A stretch of DNA of 64,000 nt from Saltatorellus ferox. GTDB taxonomy: Bacteria > Planctomycetota > UBA1135 > GCA-002686595. The notes beneath the pieces are model-generated. The model did not search any database. It was not told the origin of the DNA and saw only the letters and a program-made list of their open reading frames with translations. A program made the position numbers and the translations under genes. The stretch is from positions 2,046,001 to 2,110,000 of the forward strand of contig CP036434.1 of assembly GCA_007751475.1 (NCBI GenBank). Direction: 5' to 3'. The first letter of the stretch is position 1. Every line of letters starts with the position of its first letter. Below are positions 46,301 through 54,021 of the stretch, piece after piece.

Positions 46301-47153
46301 GCGGAAGAGCTACGACCTGCTGGTCCTCTCCACGTGGTCCGAGATCCTCGATCCGAAGGCTGCGCTGGAACGTGCGCGGACCACGGCGGAGGCCGCGATC
46401 GACCTTTCGACCGGTCTGCGTCGCAACGTGGCGCGCCGGGCGGCACCGCTGTTCCTGTACGCAGGCGAGATCGACCAGGCGATTCGAGCCCTCGAGGTCG
46501 GGATGGCCAAGCTCGACCCCGAGAGCGTGAACCAGCCGACCGAACGGTGGTACCGGGAGGATCCGCTCGTGCCGGAGGGACTTTCCGTGGACGACCTGCG
46601 CAAGCTGCTGCCCGTGGCGGGTGAAGGTCTCCAGGATCCCGCCGCGTGGTTCGGCGAATTGCGCACGGCCCTCATGACGTGGCTCGAGGGATCCAGAATC
46701 GAGTCGGCCCAGGCGGTCAAGCCGCTGGCGCTCCTCGCGCTCCGCCTCCAGGAAATCGGCCAGGAAGCAGACGCGGTGGAGGTGGCCAGGAAGCTCGCCA
46801 ACCTCGGTGATCTGAGTCCGTCGGATACCCTCTGGGTGATCGATGCCCTGCGCGCGACCGGAGAGGAGACGGCGGCGTTCGCCCTGGGGCAGGACCTGGT
46901 CAAGGACGGCCGGCTTCACCCGGAGCGCGTCGCCGACGTGCTTCAGGTGGTTCTCGCCAAGGAGGGGCCAGGAGCGATGCTGGAGATGGCGGCGAAGGTC
47001 TTGGAGACGAATCGCGACGAGCGCGTGATCGCGCTCGCGATCGAAGCGCACGCCGCCCTCGGGGACGACGCGGCCGTTCAGAGCTGGGAAGAGAAGCGCG
47101 CCGCAGCGAAGGCCGCCGAGGAAGCGCTCGCGGCCGCGAAAGAAGCCAGGTAG
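40311..47153 (+). CDS. Giant exported TPR-repeat protein (2,280 residues)
   Basis: Starts at GTG 40311, overlapping the previous stop. A signal peptide follows (about 9-28, ALSASLFVAVLALIAQPLLA). Almost the whole length is TPR/helical repeat, with recurring segments such as DDLAIYAAEAAIATHEIMG, EALALWRDLWDRV, RIDSYLLMANLMKEVGQTDR and LALERYQRVLSASPSDVPLL. Two acidic, disordered interruptions lie near 1675-1700 and 1760-1800 (GEEGDPSAAEKAEKG). Proteins of this type act as periplasmic scaffolds. In Bat operons, smaller TPR proteins (BatB/BatE-like) occupy the same position, so this looks like a greatly expanded version. It ends 3 bp before the stop of the convergent regulator gene. Confidence 0.88.
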   Translation: MKAPLRHGALSASLFVAVLALIAQPLLASPFAASVAWSGSQGGSERAPDGAESPTSELDPAVASYAESTLQQPIEAHRPKEMEAELYARTLAKHGQLEPLITFLDARAENAEEVHWRLNAERLAAHMTWRHGDLEEALGRFEAMLPSERNGERDGESDEETDLDVLLSRARLLDALGRAKDALAAYGETVPRITDPTVSSRVQLRMALMSMESGDEDRKDALAEFARGKGQSLELRNRSAVVLALLGRPAEAADLYVVEASKSVDEDLSVKERKAAVKSAANGELRIAEWAIRAEDWPRAQSAAWRAMELGTVKREIRYALTLLAEAHRGDDTLAALLAKFDESKNQLPQEAREAWIDLLRETGQYQEAIDLALGDQAAAFSREERRRLLEMYREAGRDDEMVAVYAEWISAEPRELVWRKGLSRHFLESGDREAAVQVWRDWFDSYESKEELIADPLEAAEALESLGLDDLAIYAAEAAIATHEIMGAGNGEAALLFLYDLHRDRGDLVEARIALERLDEFADPGSPARMPLSDCFERLGELEEAVRVLENVREARGVERAGEDLEMRLAWLYSEVGDEEEALALWRDLWDRVKSVARGRFVEDRMMTVAARLGVLADIAVELERALAAGEATERESGLLVRLYTKVGDAVSAAEIVDEFLAQTGGTELDALTEKARVYLSCNDFYHYERAVARLIQLDPDGRPDYFRQLAMSQLERGKPDQARRTLMKLKGLDGEGATDDSAPEFEAGVLALSGMRDEAIEAYRRGLAAHPERIDSYLLMANLMKEVGQTDRAVGMFQYLAETADRDDLFTIAIDGLLNMVVDAPPRPKMLQWARRITLERLAAREDAPYLYQLLSDLSEETGDEEGQLAALENSLAAAGPRRASILRELMDLSKPAQRGFGTPARDGDRERQLAFGRRLVGLGELVPPEVYLDLGDAFLEADDAASAARTFDLTLEFPDGELYQQQSAERFEKAGYVDLALERYQRVLSASPSDVPLLAKVGELEEALGRDASGLQLYTRALDILLRRKPLFERAEKEDEDENRWAPKNIDEFDQYKDRVLVGVLSTLADETAIRTFLEDQRALIRTELPLAAAAREAAKAAERSTVTDEPVDDSDGQNEAATPTVLDHPRILARVEIVRRAGFASGWIDQVEVLDRTLLAAFPEDEALLEAAVESRVRWGRTESARRLIEDGVESTEERVLWLSRLGLSEVAAKVGDGENAAGARTVAEAPAATGSVPLDEAVGLVLPLEAAGDLDALRSVLRRVDLAGLTSESSGRVSVLLTAARATGDDELILRIARDWLRFDVSEGTSQYMVENKIEGILGILDDETGLALARYFVGLVLDDTEKNARYVTILPGLAKRFGESVVETESVRTLLDGFGDRYAWGLGPVLALLPPEDRVGAIRSVWPKLESANRASFLLDLVTESESDVAPELGDFIVESFPAALEEADDYIEYSVNQLIEVRHSHATIEAMAATVKKVKPGLKTADAIAVAHRAMRMGEAFAADEAALAEAARVWSELIRAGDDEWSLVSARRSLEEVLEDVGGELGASTLLATLTEIEKEDGQAPALTKARAQLLAKAGREEEAIDLIRIALVDEPEDLDLLNELRQLQSGVGARADAAETLERIAEHTTGDAAKKRHLRRLVSEWTTLHAPERALAAQKKLGGDDEEDGGLPGMPAGLILPAGVSVSINGVLYSADDLDKKKKGLPSSFADVRESLDAGNEEEAALVLRRLWRQFPVGQPQAPRYFSAYRRIPLANLTLPREDEKNGEEGDPSAAEKAEKGGLLSFEPREPEPRPDPPDAYDLLATSEALVREQERFLRTVQATELDRLQSVLEGLLRHGIEQRGEETVLKELLARAEAGTMGRADQIRLLSLLDRNPEQAKGAAARALGDLVQTLPPRDASQIRRLARVFALSGQGDRARALYRWCALLLGNYAGYSSGEELDVVTTVSDRELVKEARDHLEGDDQIALIEMVLDASRPAEGTSPWARKSYDLLVLSTWSEILDPKAALERARTTAEAAIDLSTGLRRNVARRAAPLFLYAGEIDQAIRALEVGMAKLDPESVNQPTERWYREDPLVPEGLSVDDLRKLLPVAGEGLQDPAAWFGELRTALMTWLEGSRIESAQAVKPLALLALRLQEIGQEADAVEVARKLANLGDLSPSDTLWVIDALRATGEETAAFALGQDLVKDGRLHPERVADVLQVVLAKEGPGAMLEMAAKVLETNRDERVIALAIEAHAALGDDAAVQSWEEKRAAAKAAEEALAAAKEAR

Positions 47154-47156
47154 CGC

Positions 47157-48332
47157 TCACCCGCGGCCCTTCCCGTCGCCCGCACGCTGGCGATAGGCCG
47201 TCGGCGTGCAGCCGAGGGCTCGCTTGAACGCGACGGTCATGTACTCGACGTGCTGGAAGCTCGTGCGTCGGGCGATCTCGGCGATCGTCAGGTCGGTCTC
47301 CAGGAGCAGCGCCCGGATGCGTTCGATCCGGGCGCGCAGGATCTCCTGGTGGGGGCTACGGTCGAGGCGCTCCTTGAAGCGCGACTCCAGCACTCTTCGG
47401 GACACGGACGCGGCGCGCAGGACGTCTTCGACGCGGATGCCGTCGCAGGCGTGGTGGTGGATGAAGTGGAGCGCGCGGGCCAGGACGGGATCCTCGATCG
47501 CGAGCACGTCGGTGGAGCGACGTTGCACGAGGCCGAGCGGCGGGATGAAGTGGCCTTCCGTCGAGACCGACTCTCCCGCCATCTGGCGGCCGAGGAGCTC
47601 GGCCGCCAGGAACCCGGTGCCGTGGGGGTTGAGCGTGATGCTCGAGAGCGGCGGGTCCGAAAGGTCGCAGACTAGCTCGTCGTCGTCGGTGCCGAGCACG
47701 GCCACTTCCTCGGGCACGAGCAGGCCGGCCATGCGACAGGCGTCGAGGAGTTCGCGGCCCACGCGATCGAAGCACGCGAAGACGCCGAGTGGCCGGGGAA
47801 GCTTCGACAGCCACTCCGCCAGCGCGGTGACGCGGTCGTCGACCGGCGGCGCGTGGAAGAGCGCCAGGGACCGCGCGCGCTTCGACGCCTCCGCCTCGAA
47901 GGCGTTGCCGCGGAGCACCGACCATCGGAAGCGTTGATCGCCGCAGAACGCCAGGTGCTCGAGCCCGCGACCACACAGGTGATCGACCGCGACCTTCGCC
48001 ACCGCGGCCTCGTCGACCTCGATCCAGGGCAGCTCGGGGAGGAGCCTGCCGGCCGAGAGGTCGATCGTCGGAACGTTCTTGGCTCGCACCGCCTCGGCGA
48101 TCTCCTCGTGCTCGATCCGCGCGATGATCCCGTCGCCCTCCCAGTCCGCCAGCCAGTCGGGGACCGGGCCGCCGCGGCCCATCTCGGGAAGCTGGATCGA
48201 CCAGCTCCCGTGGGCGCGGACGTACGACGCCATACCGCGGAGCAGGCCGCGGCCGTAGGCGTTGCTGCTCTCCACGAGAAGAGCGACGCGGGGGCGCCTG
48301 GGGGGGATCTGGGACTCGGGGGACTCGGCCAT
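47157..48332 (-). CDS. XylR-like transcriptional regulator (LacI-type sensor plus AraC DNA-binding domain)
   Basis: A 391-residue protein. Residues about 13-280 are a periplasmic-binding-protein-like sensor (PRVALLVESSNAYGRGLLRG, VFACFDRVGRELLDACRMAG, VAVLGTDDDELVCDLSDPPL), as in E. coli XylR. Residues about 285-385 are an AraC-type double helix-turn-helix (GIRVEDVLRAASVSRRVLE, TIAEIARRTSFQHVEYMTVA, FKRALGCTPTAYRQ). It is divergent from the cluster that ends in xylose isomerase, so it probably activates that cluster in response to D-xylose or a related sugar. The 132-bp intergenic gap would hold both promoters. Confidence 0.9.
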   Translation of the reverse strand: MAESPESQIPPRRPRVALLVESSNAYGRGLLRGMASYVRAHGSWSIQLPEMGRGGPVPDWLADWEGDGIIARIEHEEIAEAVRAKNVPTIDLSAGRLLPELPWIEVDEAAVAKVAVDHLCGRGLEHLAFCGDQRFRWSVLRGNAFEAEASKRARSLALFHAPPVDDRVTALAEWLSKLPRPLGVFACFDRVGRELLDACRMAGLLVPEEVAVLGTDDDELVCDLSDPPLSSITLNPHGTGFLAAELLGRQMAGESVSTEGHFIPPLGLVQRRSTDVLAIEDPVLARALHFIHHHACDGIRVEDVLRAASVSRRVLESRFKERLDRSPHQEILRARIERIRALLLETDLTIAEIARRTSFQHVEYMTVAFKRALGCTPTAYRQRAGDGKGRG

Positions 48333-48336
48333 CGGA

Positions 48337-48353
48337 ATTCTCAGGCTCAGAAT
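48337..48353. promoter_or_regulatory. Inverted repeat next to the regulator start
   Basis: ATTCT-caggctc-AGAAT lies 4-21 bp upstream of the regulator start codon in the divergent intergenic region. It could be an autoregulatory operator, but the arms are only 5 bp, and chance occurrence cannot be excluded. Confidence 0.25.
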
Positions 48354-48464
48354 CGGGTCATCCCGTCCACGGCGCCAGGGGGCGGTTCAGGTTAGCGCAA
48401 AATCTCCGATCGGCGCAGCGCGAACTCCTGGCGCGTTGGGGGAGGTCCATTTAGCCTCGTCACC

Positions 48465-51400
48465 GTGAACCGATCCATCAGAACCCCAGGGGGGCCGAAC
48501 GGCCGCCGTCCCGTTCTCCGCACTCTCCTGGCTCCTCTGGTCGGCGTCCTCGGAGCCGTCGGCCTCGTGGCAACGGACGCGATGCCGCTTCCGATGTCGC
48601 TGACGTGGCCAGTCGCCGGGCAGCAGCCCGCGTCCGTTCACGATCGAGTGCAAGTGCTGTTCCTCGGCGACGACGGGCACCACGTCCCGCGCGAGCGCGC
48701 GGCCGCCGCGAACGTGCCGCTCTTCCAGCGCGACATCCAGATCGAGTACACCGAGGACGTGAGGGCGCTGGAGCCTGCGAACCTTGGTCGGTTCGACGTG
48801 GTCCTCATCTACGCGAACACGACGGTGATCGAGAAGGAGCAAGAAGCCGCGCTCCTCGAGTTCGTTCGGGACGGCGGCGGACTCGTCGCGCTGCACTGCG
48901 CTTCGTACTGCTTCCTGAACTCCCCCGCCTACGTCGAGCTCGTGGGTGGACAGTTCTCCAGCCATGGGAGGGGTACGTTCACCACGCGCACCGTCGCGCC
49001 CGAGCACGCGGTGATGCAGGGATACGAAGGCTTCACGAGCTGGGACGAGACCTACGTCCACACGCGCCACGGCGACGACCGCACGATCCTCGCGGTGCGC
49101 GAGCGCGCGGCCGACGAGCCGGGCGGCGCGGGCGATGAGCCGTGGACCTGGATCCGCGAAGAGGGCCAGGGCCGCGTTTTCTACACGGCATGGGGTCACG
49201 ATCTTCGGACCTGGAACCAGCCCGGCTTCATCGACCTCGTCGCCCGCGGCACGCGGTGGGCCGCTGGCAAGGGGCCGCTCGACGCCGTCGTCGCGCGGCC
49301 GCCGCTCGAGTTCATCCCGACCGAGACCGGCGTGCCCGACTACGTCCCCGGACAGCGCACGAGCGCGCGCAAGGAGATGCAGGCGCCGCTGTCGCCCGCC
49401 GATTCGATGCAGCACCTCGCCGTCGCGCCGGGCCTCGAAGCGCGACTCTTCGCGTCCGAACCGATGCTGCAGGGCAAGCCCATCCACATGGCGTTCGACG
49501 AGCGCGGCCGCGCCTGGGTGCTGGAGACGATCGACTACCCGAACGAGCGCAAGGACGAGGGCGGCCTCGACCGCATCTCGATCCTGGAGGACACCGACGG
49601 CGACGGCACCGCCGATCGCCGGACCGTCTTCGCCGAGGGCCTCTCGATCCCGACCTCGCTCACGTTCGCGCGCGGCGGCGTCGTCGTGACGCAGGCCCCC
49701 GACACGCTGTTCTTGCGCGATACGGACGGCGACGACGTGGCCGACGAGCGGACGGTGCTGTTTCGCGGCTGGGGGACCGGCGACACGCACGCCGGCCCGT
49801 CGAACCTGCGCCTCGGGCCCGACAACCGGATCTGGGGCACGGTCGGGTACAGCGGATTCCGAGGGAAGGTCGGCGACGAGACGCACCAGTTCTCCCAGGC
49901 GATCTTCGCGTTCGAACCCGATGGGTCGGCGCTGGAAGTGATCGCCTCGACGACCAACAATACCTGGGGCCTCGGCTTCTCCGAGGAGGCGAGCCTCTTC
50001 GCGTCCACGGCGAACGGCAACCCGAGCGTTCACGCCGCGGTCCCGGCGCGCTACTACGAGCGCGTTCCCGGCCTCAGCCCCGGCGCGCTGCAGACGATCG
50101 CGGAGCGCATGGAACTGCATCCTGTGACGGATCGCGTTCGCCAGGTCGACTTCCACGGGAAGTACACGGCGGCGGCGGGACATTCGCTCTACACCGCGCG
50201 GCTCTTCCCGCGTCGCTACTGGAACCGCATCGCGTTCGTGAACTCGCCGACCGGCCACACGATCGGCCAGTTCGAGCTGGAGCACGCGGGGTCCGACTAC
50301 GTCGCGCGCGACGGCTGGAACCTCCTGGCCAGCGACGACGAGTGGACGGCTCCGACGTTCTCGGAGGTCGGCCCGGACGGCGCCGTCTGGGTCATCGACT
50401 GGTACAACTACATCGTCCAGCACAACCCGACGCCGCCGGGCTTCGAGACCGGCAAGGGCAACGCCTACGTCTCGGACCTGCGCGACAAGAAGCACGGGCG
50501 GATCTGGCGACTGGTGCCGATCGGCGCCGACGTGCCGGCGGCGTCCGATCTCTCGAAGGCCTCGCCCGAGGATCTCGTTCAGCTCTTCGGCGACGAGAAC
50601 TTTGCGACCCGGCAGCACGCACAGCGTCTGCTGGTCGAGCGCGGTGAACTCGACGTCTTCGACCAGCTCACGGCGTGGCTGGCCGTGCCGAACGTCGACG
50701 GGATCGGCAGCGATCCGGCGGCTCTCCATTCGCTCTGGTCGCTGGCCGGCCTCGGCGCTTTCGACGGCACGGCCAAGGACCTCGGCGAGGACGAGATCGC
50801 CGAGGCCGAGGACGCGCTGGTCCGGTCCCTCCGGCATCCGGCCTGGTCCGTGCGCCGAGCCGCGCTCGAGCTTCTGCCGCGCGCGGAGTGGGCGCGCGAC
50901 CTCGTGCTGTCGTCGGGCATCCTGAATGACTCGCAGGCCAAGGTTCGGCTCGCGGCGCTTCTCGCCCTCTCGGAGATGCCCACGTCGGACGAGGCCGGTG
51001 CCGCTGCGTTCGACGCGCTCGTCGCGGCCGACGAAGCGGACGACCGCTGGCTCGGGGACGCGGCGACGATCGCGGCGGCGGCCCACGACGCGGGCTTCCT
51101 GAAAGCGCTCCTCTGCAGCCGCCAGGCGGCGGCCGCCAGGAGCACCGAGACCGAGGAGCGACCCAACCTCGTCAGGAACGGCTCGTTCGAAACCGGGAGC
51201 GATCGTGGGCTCGGCGCGGATCACTGGTCCGTGCGCACCTACGGCGGTGAGGCAAGCCAGGCCATCGTGAGCGGCGTGGCCCACAGCGGAGAGCGCTCCC
51301 TGCGCATTTCCTCGGAGACGGGTGCTGACTCCAGCGCCTTCACCGAGATCAAGCTGGAGCCGACGGCCACGTACCGTCTTTCGGCCTGGATCAAGACCGA

Positions 51401-52850
51401 GGGCTTCGACCGGGCCACCGGCCGCGGTGCGCTGCTCAACGTGCACGAGCTGCAGTCGCCCGAGCCGGTCCGAACGGAAGGGCTGGAGGGCACGGAGGAC
51501 TGGCGCCAGGTCTCGGTGGAGTTCAATGCTTCCGGGCGGAATCAGGTCTCGATCAACTGCCTGCTGGGCGGCTGGGGCTGGAGCCGCGGCGTCGCGTACT
51601 ACGACGACGTGGTGGTGGAGCGCATCGCGGGCGACCTGCTCGGCGGCGCCGTCGGGCGCGCGCTGCCGCGCGTGATGCGAGCCTACGCCGCGCGGGGTCC
51701 GTCGGAGAGCATCGTCTCGACGCTTGCGAGGCTCGGCGACGCTCCGCCCGCGCTGGCGGGGCGCTTGCTCGAAGGCCTCGCCAGCGGTTGGCCGGCGAGC
51801 GTCGTTCCCGGTCTCGACGAGGCGGACCGTGCCACGTTGTCGGCGCTCGCCCGCTCGCTGGACGCCGACACGAGCGCGCAGCTCGTCGAGCTGCTCGGGC
51901 GCTGGAACGTGGACCTCGGTGGCGCGGTGGACATCGCGGAGCTCACCCGCGGGCTTGCCGCGAGGGTCGCCAGCGGCGACGAGGCCACGGCGGCGCGGAT
52001 CGCCGCCGCCGAGCGACTCGTCTCGCTGGCCGGCAGGGACGCCGATCGCGCGACGCTGGCCGGTGTCCTCGCGCCGCTGGAGCCGAACTCCGAGCCAGAC
52101 CTGGCCGCCGGCCTCGTGCGCGCGCTGGGCGCGAGTTCGAGCGAAGGGGTGGCCGAGGTCATTCTGGCGGCCTGGCCGAGGCTCGGGCCCCAGGCCCAGC
52201 GCGCGGCCAGTGCGACGCTCCTGCGGCGCGATTCCTGGAGTCGTGCGCTCCTGGCCCGGATCGCGGACGGCACGCTGCCCGCTTCGGTCATCGACGCCGT
52301 CCAGTGGTCCCAGCTCGGAGAGCGAGCGGCCACCGGTGAGGACGGGGACGCGCTGGCGGCTCTCGTGGCGGCGGCGCGCGGAGCGGCTGCTGATCCCGAT
52401 CGCGCCGCCGTGATCGAGGCGTACCGCGGCACGCTCACGATGCCGAGCGATCCGGAGCGCGGCCACCAGATGTTCAGCCAGCACTGCGCGAAGTGCCATG
52501 TGATCGCGGGCGAAGGAGCCCGACTCGGCCCGGAGCTGGATGGCATCGGCGCGCGCGCCCCTGAGGAGCTTCTGATCGCGATCCTCGACCCGAACCGCAG
52601 CGTCGAGGGCACCTACCAGCTCTGGACCGCGCGAACGGCGGGCGGCGAGATCGTCGCCGGTCGCCTCGTCTCGGAGACCCGGACCTCCATCGAACTCGTG
52701 GACGCGAACGGCGAGTCTCACCTGCTCGAAAGGAGCGAGGTGGCGGCGATCGTTCCCTCCAAGCTCTCGCTGATGCCGGCGGGTCTGGAGGCTGATCTGG
52801 GGGAGCAGGGCATGGCAGATTTGCTCGCCTTCCTCGCCCGCCAGCACTGA
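48465..52850 (+). CDS. PVC-type cytochrome c dehydrogenase with N-terminal ThuA domain and carbohydrate-binding insert
   Basis: A 1,461-residue exported protein from GTG 48465 with a signal-anchor-like N-terminus. Order: ThuA-like domain (about 62-270, DVVLIYANTTVIEKEQEAAL, GGGLVALHCASYCFLNS); six-bladed NHL/PQQ-type propeller of the membrane-bound dehydrogenase family (about 315-690, HMAFDERGRAWVLETIDYPN, ILEDTDGDGTADRRTVFAEG); HEAT-like helices (about 700-890); a CBM4/9-like beta-sandwich (about 902-1050, NLVRNGSFETGSD); more HEAT helices; and a C-terminal cytochrome c module with CAKCH (about 1341-1345) and a distal Met (LSLMPAGLE). Such proteins are abundant in Planctomycetota and are thought to oxidise sugars or polyols in the periplasm. 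First gene of the sugar cluster. Confidence 0.9.
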   Translation: MNRSIRTPGGPNGRRPVLRTLLAPLVGVLGAVGLVATDAMPLPMSLTWPVAGQQPASVHDRVQVLFLGDDGHHVPRERAAAANVPLFQRDIQIEYTEDVRALEPANLGRFDVVLIYANTTVIEKEQEAALLEFVRDGGGLVALHCASYCFLNSPAYVELVGGQFSSHGRGTFTTRTVAPEHAVMQGYEGFTSWDETYVHTRHGDDRTILAVRERAADEPGGAGDEPWTWIREEGQGRVFYTAWGHDLRTWNQPGFIDLVARGTRWAAGKGPLDAVVARPPLEFIPTETGVPDYVPGQRTSARKEMQAPLSPADSMQHLAVAPGLEARLFASEPMLQGKPIHMAFDERGRAWVLETIDYPNERKDEGGLDRISILEDTDGDGTADRRTVFAEGLSIPTSLTFARGGVVVTQAPDTLFLRDTDGDDVADERTVLFRGWGTGDTHAGPSNLRLGPDNRIWGTVGYSGFRGKVGDETHQFSQAIFAFEPDGSALEVIASTTNNTWGLGFSEEASLFASTANGNPSVHAAVPARYYERVPGLSPGALQTIAERMELHPVTDRVRQVDFHGKYTAAAGHSLYTARLFPRRYWNRIAFVNSPTGHTIGQFELEHAGSDYVARDGWNLLASDDEWTAPTFSEVGPDGAVWVIDWYNYIVQHNPTPPGFETGKGNAYVSDLRDKKHGRIWRLVPIGADVPAASDLSKASPEDLVQLFGDENFATRQHAQRLLVERGELDVFDQLTAWLAVPNVDGIGSDPAALHSLWSLAGLGAFDGTAKDLGEDEIAEAEDALVRSLRHPAWSVRRAALELLPRAEWARDLVLSSGILNDSQAKVRLAALLALSEMPTSDEAGAAAFDALVAADEADDRWLGDAATIAAAAHDAGFLKALLCSRQAAAARSTETEERPNLVRNGSFETGSDRGLGADHWSVRTYGGEASQAIVSGVAHSGERSLRISSETGADSSAFTEIKLEPTATYRLSAWIKTEGFDRATGRGALLNVHELQSPEPVRTEGLEGTEDWRQVSVEFNASGRNQVSINCLLGGWGWSRGVAYYDDVVVERIAGDLLGGAVGRALPRVMRAYAARGPSESIVSTLARLGDAPPALAGRLLEGLASGWPASVVPGLDEADRATLSALARSLDADTSAQLVELLGRWNVDLGGAVDIAELTRGLAARVASGDEATAARIAAAERLVSLAGRDADRATLAGVLAPLEPNSEPDLAAGLVRALGASSSEGVAEVILAAWPRLGPQAQRAASATLLRRDSWSRALLARIADGTLPASVIDAVQWSQLGERAATGEDGDALAALVAAARGAAADPDRAAVIEAYRGTLTMPSDPERGHQMFSQHCAKCHVIAGEGARLGPELDGIGARAPEELLIAILDPNRSVEGTYQLWTARTAGGEIVAGRLVSETRTSIELVDANGESHLLERSEVAAIVPSKLSLMPAGLEADLGEQGMADLLAFLARQH

Positions 52851-52889
52851 TTTCCACAGCCACGGCCACCCCATCTTCGACCCTTCCCC

Positions 52890-54014
52890 ATGACGACTTT
52901 CAACGCAGCCATCGTTGGACTCGGCTTCGGTGCCGAGTTCATTCCCATCTACCAGCGGCACCCGAACGCGAACATGTACGCGATCTGCCAGCGCGACCGG
53001 GCCAAGCTCGACGCGGTGGGGGATGCCTTCGGGGTCGAGACGCGCTACACGGACTACGCTGACCTGCTGGCGGATCCCGACGTGGACTTCATCCACATCA
53101 ACACGCCGATCCCCGATCACGCCGAGATGGCGATCGCGGCGCTCGAAGCGGGGAAGCACGTGGCGTGCACGGTGCCGATGGCCACGAGCGTCGAGGACTG
53201 TCGCCGCATCATCGACGCCTGTGAGCGGAGCGGGAAGAAGTACATGATGATGGAGACCGTGGTGTTCAGCCGCGAGTTCCTGTACCTCAAGGAGCTGTAC
53301 GAGAAGGGCGAGCTCGGGAAGCTGCAGTTCCTGCAGGCGAGCCACCAGCAGGACATGGATGGCTGGCCTGGCTACTGGCCGGGGCTGCCGCCGATGCACT
53401 ACGCGACGCACTGCGTCGGGCCGGTGCTCGGGCTGCCGCGCGCGGACGCCGAGGCGGTGTCCTGCTTCGGCTCGGGCACGATCCGCGAGGAGATGCACGC
53501 TGCCTACGGGTCGCCGTTTGCGGTGGAGTCCGCGCATATCAAGCTGCGCGGGACCGACCTCTCGGCGCGCATCATTCGCTCCCTCTTCGATACGGCCCGC
53601 CAGTACCGGGAGAGCATCGACGTCTACGGCTCGAAGAAGGCCTTCGAGTGGCCTCTCATCGAAGGGGAAGGAGCCGTACTCCATACGGCGAAGCGCCCCG
53701 AGGAGGAGATCCCCGAGCGCGTCGAGGTGCCGGACTTCGCGCACCTTCTGCCCGAGGGCATCCGTGACTTCACGACGAAGGGCGTCTACGACATGGCCGA
53801 GAACGAGCATCTCTCGTTCACCCAGGGTGGCGGCCACGGTGGCAGCCACCCGCACCTCGTCCATGAGTTCCTGACGGCGCTTCTGGAGGACCGCGAGCCG
53901 TGGCCGAACGCGCGCCAGAGCGCGAACTGGACGTGCGTCGGGATCCTCGCGCACGAGTCGGCCATGGCGGGCGGCGAGCTGATGAAGCTCCCGGACTGGA
54001 CCTTCTCGGAGTAG
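52890..54014 (+). CDS. Gfo/Idh/MocA family oxidoreductase, catalytic Lys apparently missing
   Basis: A 374-residue Rossmann-fold protein. The nucleotide-binding motif GLGFGAEFI lies near residue 11. ADLLADPDVDFIHINTPIPDHAEMA is the usual second element. Where nearly all family members have C-E-K-P, this one reads ACTVPMATSVEDC (about 90-102), so the catalytic Lys of the EKP motif is replaced. The C-terminal sheet domain has HYATHCVGPVLGLP (about 170-183), the place of the usual DxxxH motif. Family members oxidise or reduce sugars using NAD(P). Here an altered chemistry or a binding role must be considered. It is 40 bp after the dehydrogenase and 8 bp before the isomerase. Confidence 0.9.
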   Translation: MTTFNAAIVGLGFGAEFIPIYQRHPNANMYAICQRDRAKLDAVGDAFGVETRYTDYADLLADPDVDFIHINTPIPDHAEMAIAALEAGKHVACTVPMATSVEDCRRIIDACERSGKKYMMMETVVFSREFLYLKELYEKGELGKLQFLQASHQQDMDGWPGYWPGLPPMHYATHCVGPVLGLPRADAEAVSCFGSGTIREEMHAAYGSPFAVESAHIKLRGTDLSARIIRSLFDTARQYRESIDVYGSKKAFEWPLIEGEGAVLHTAKRPEEEIPERVEVPDFAHLLPEGIRDFTTKGVYDMAENEHLSFTQGGGHGGSHPHLVHEFLTALLEDREPWPNARQSANWTCVGILAHESAMAGGELMKLPDWTFSE

Positions 54015-54021
54015 CGCGGTC

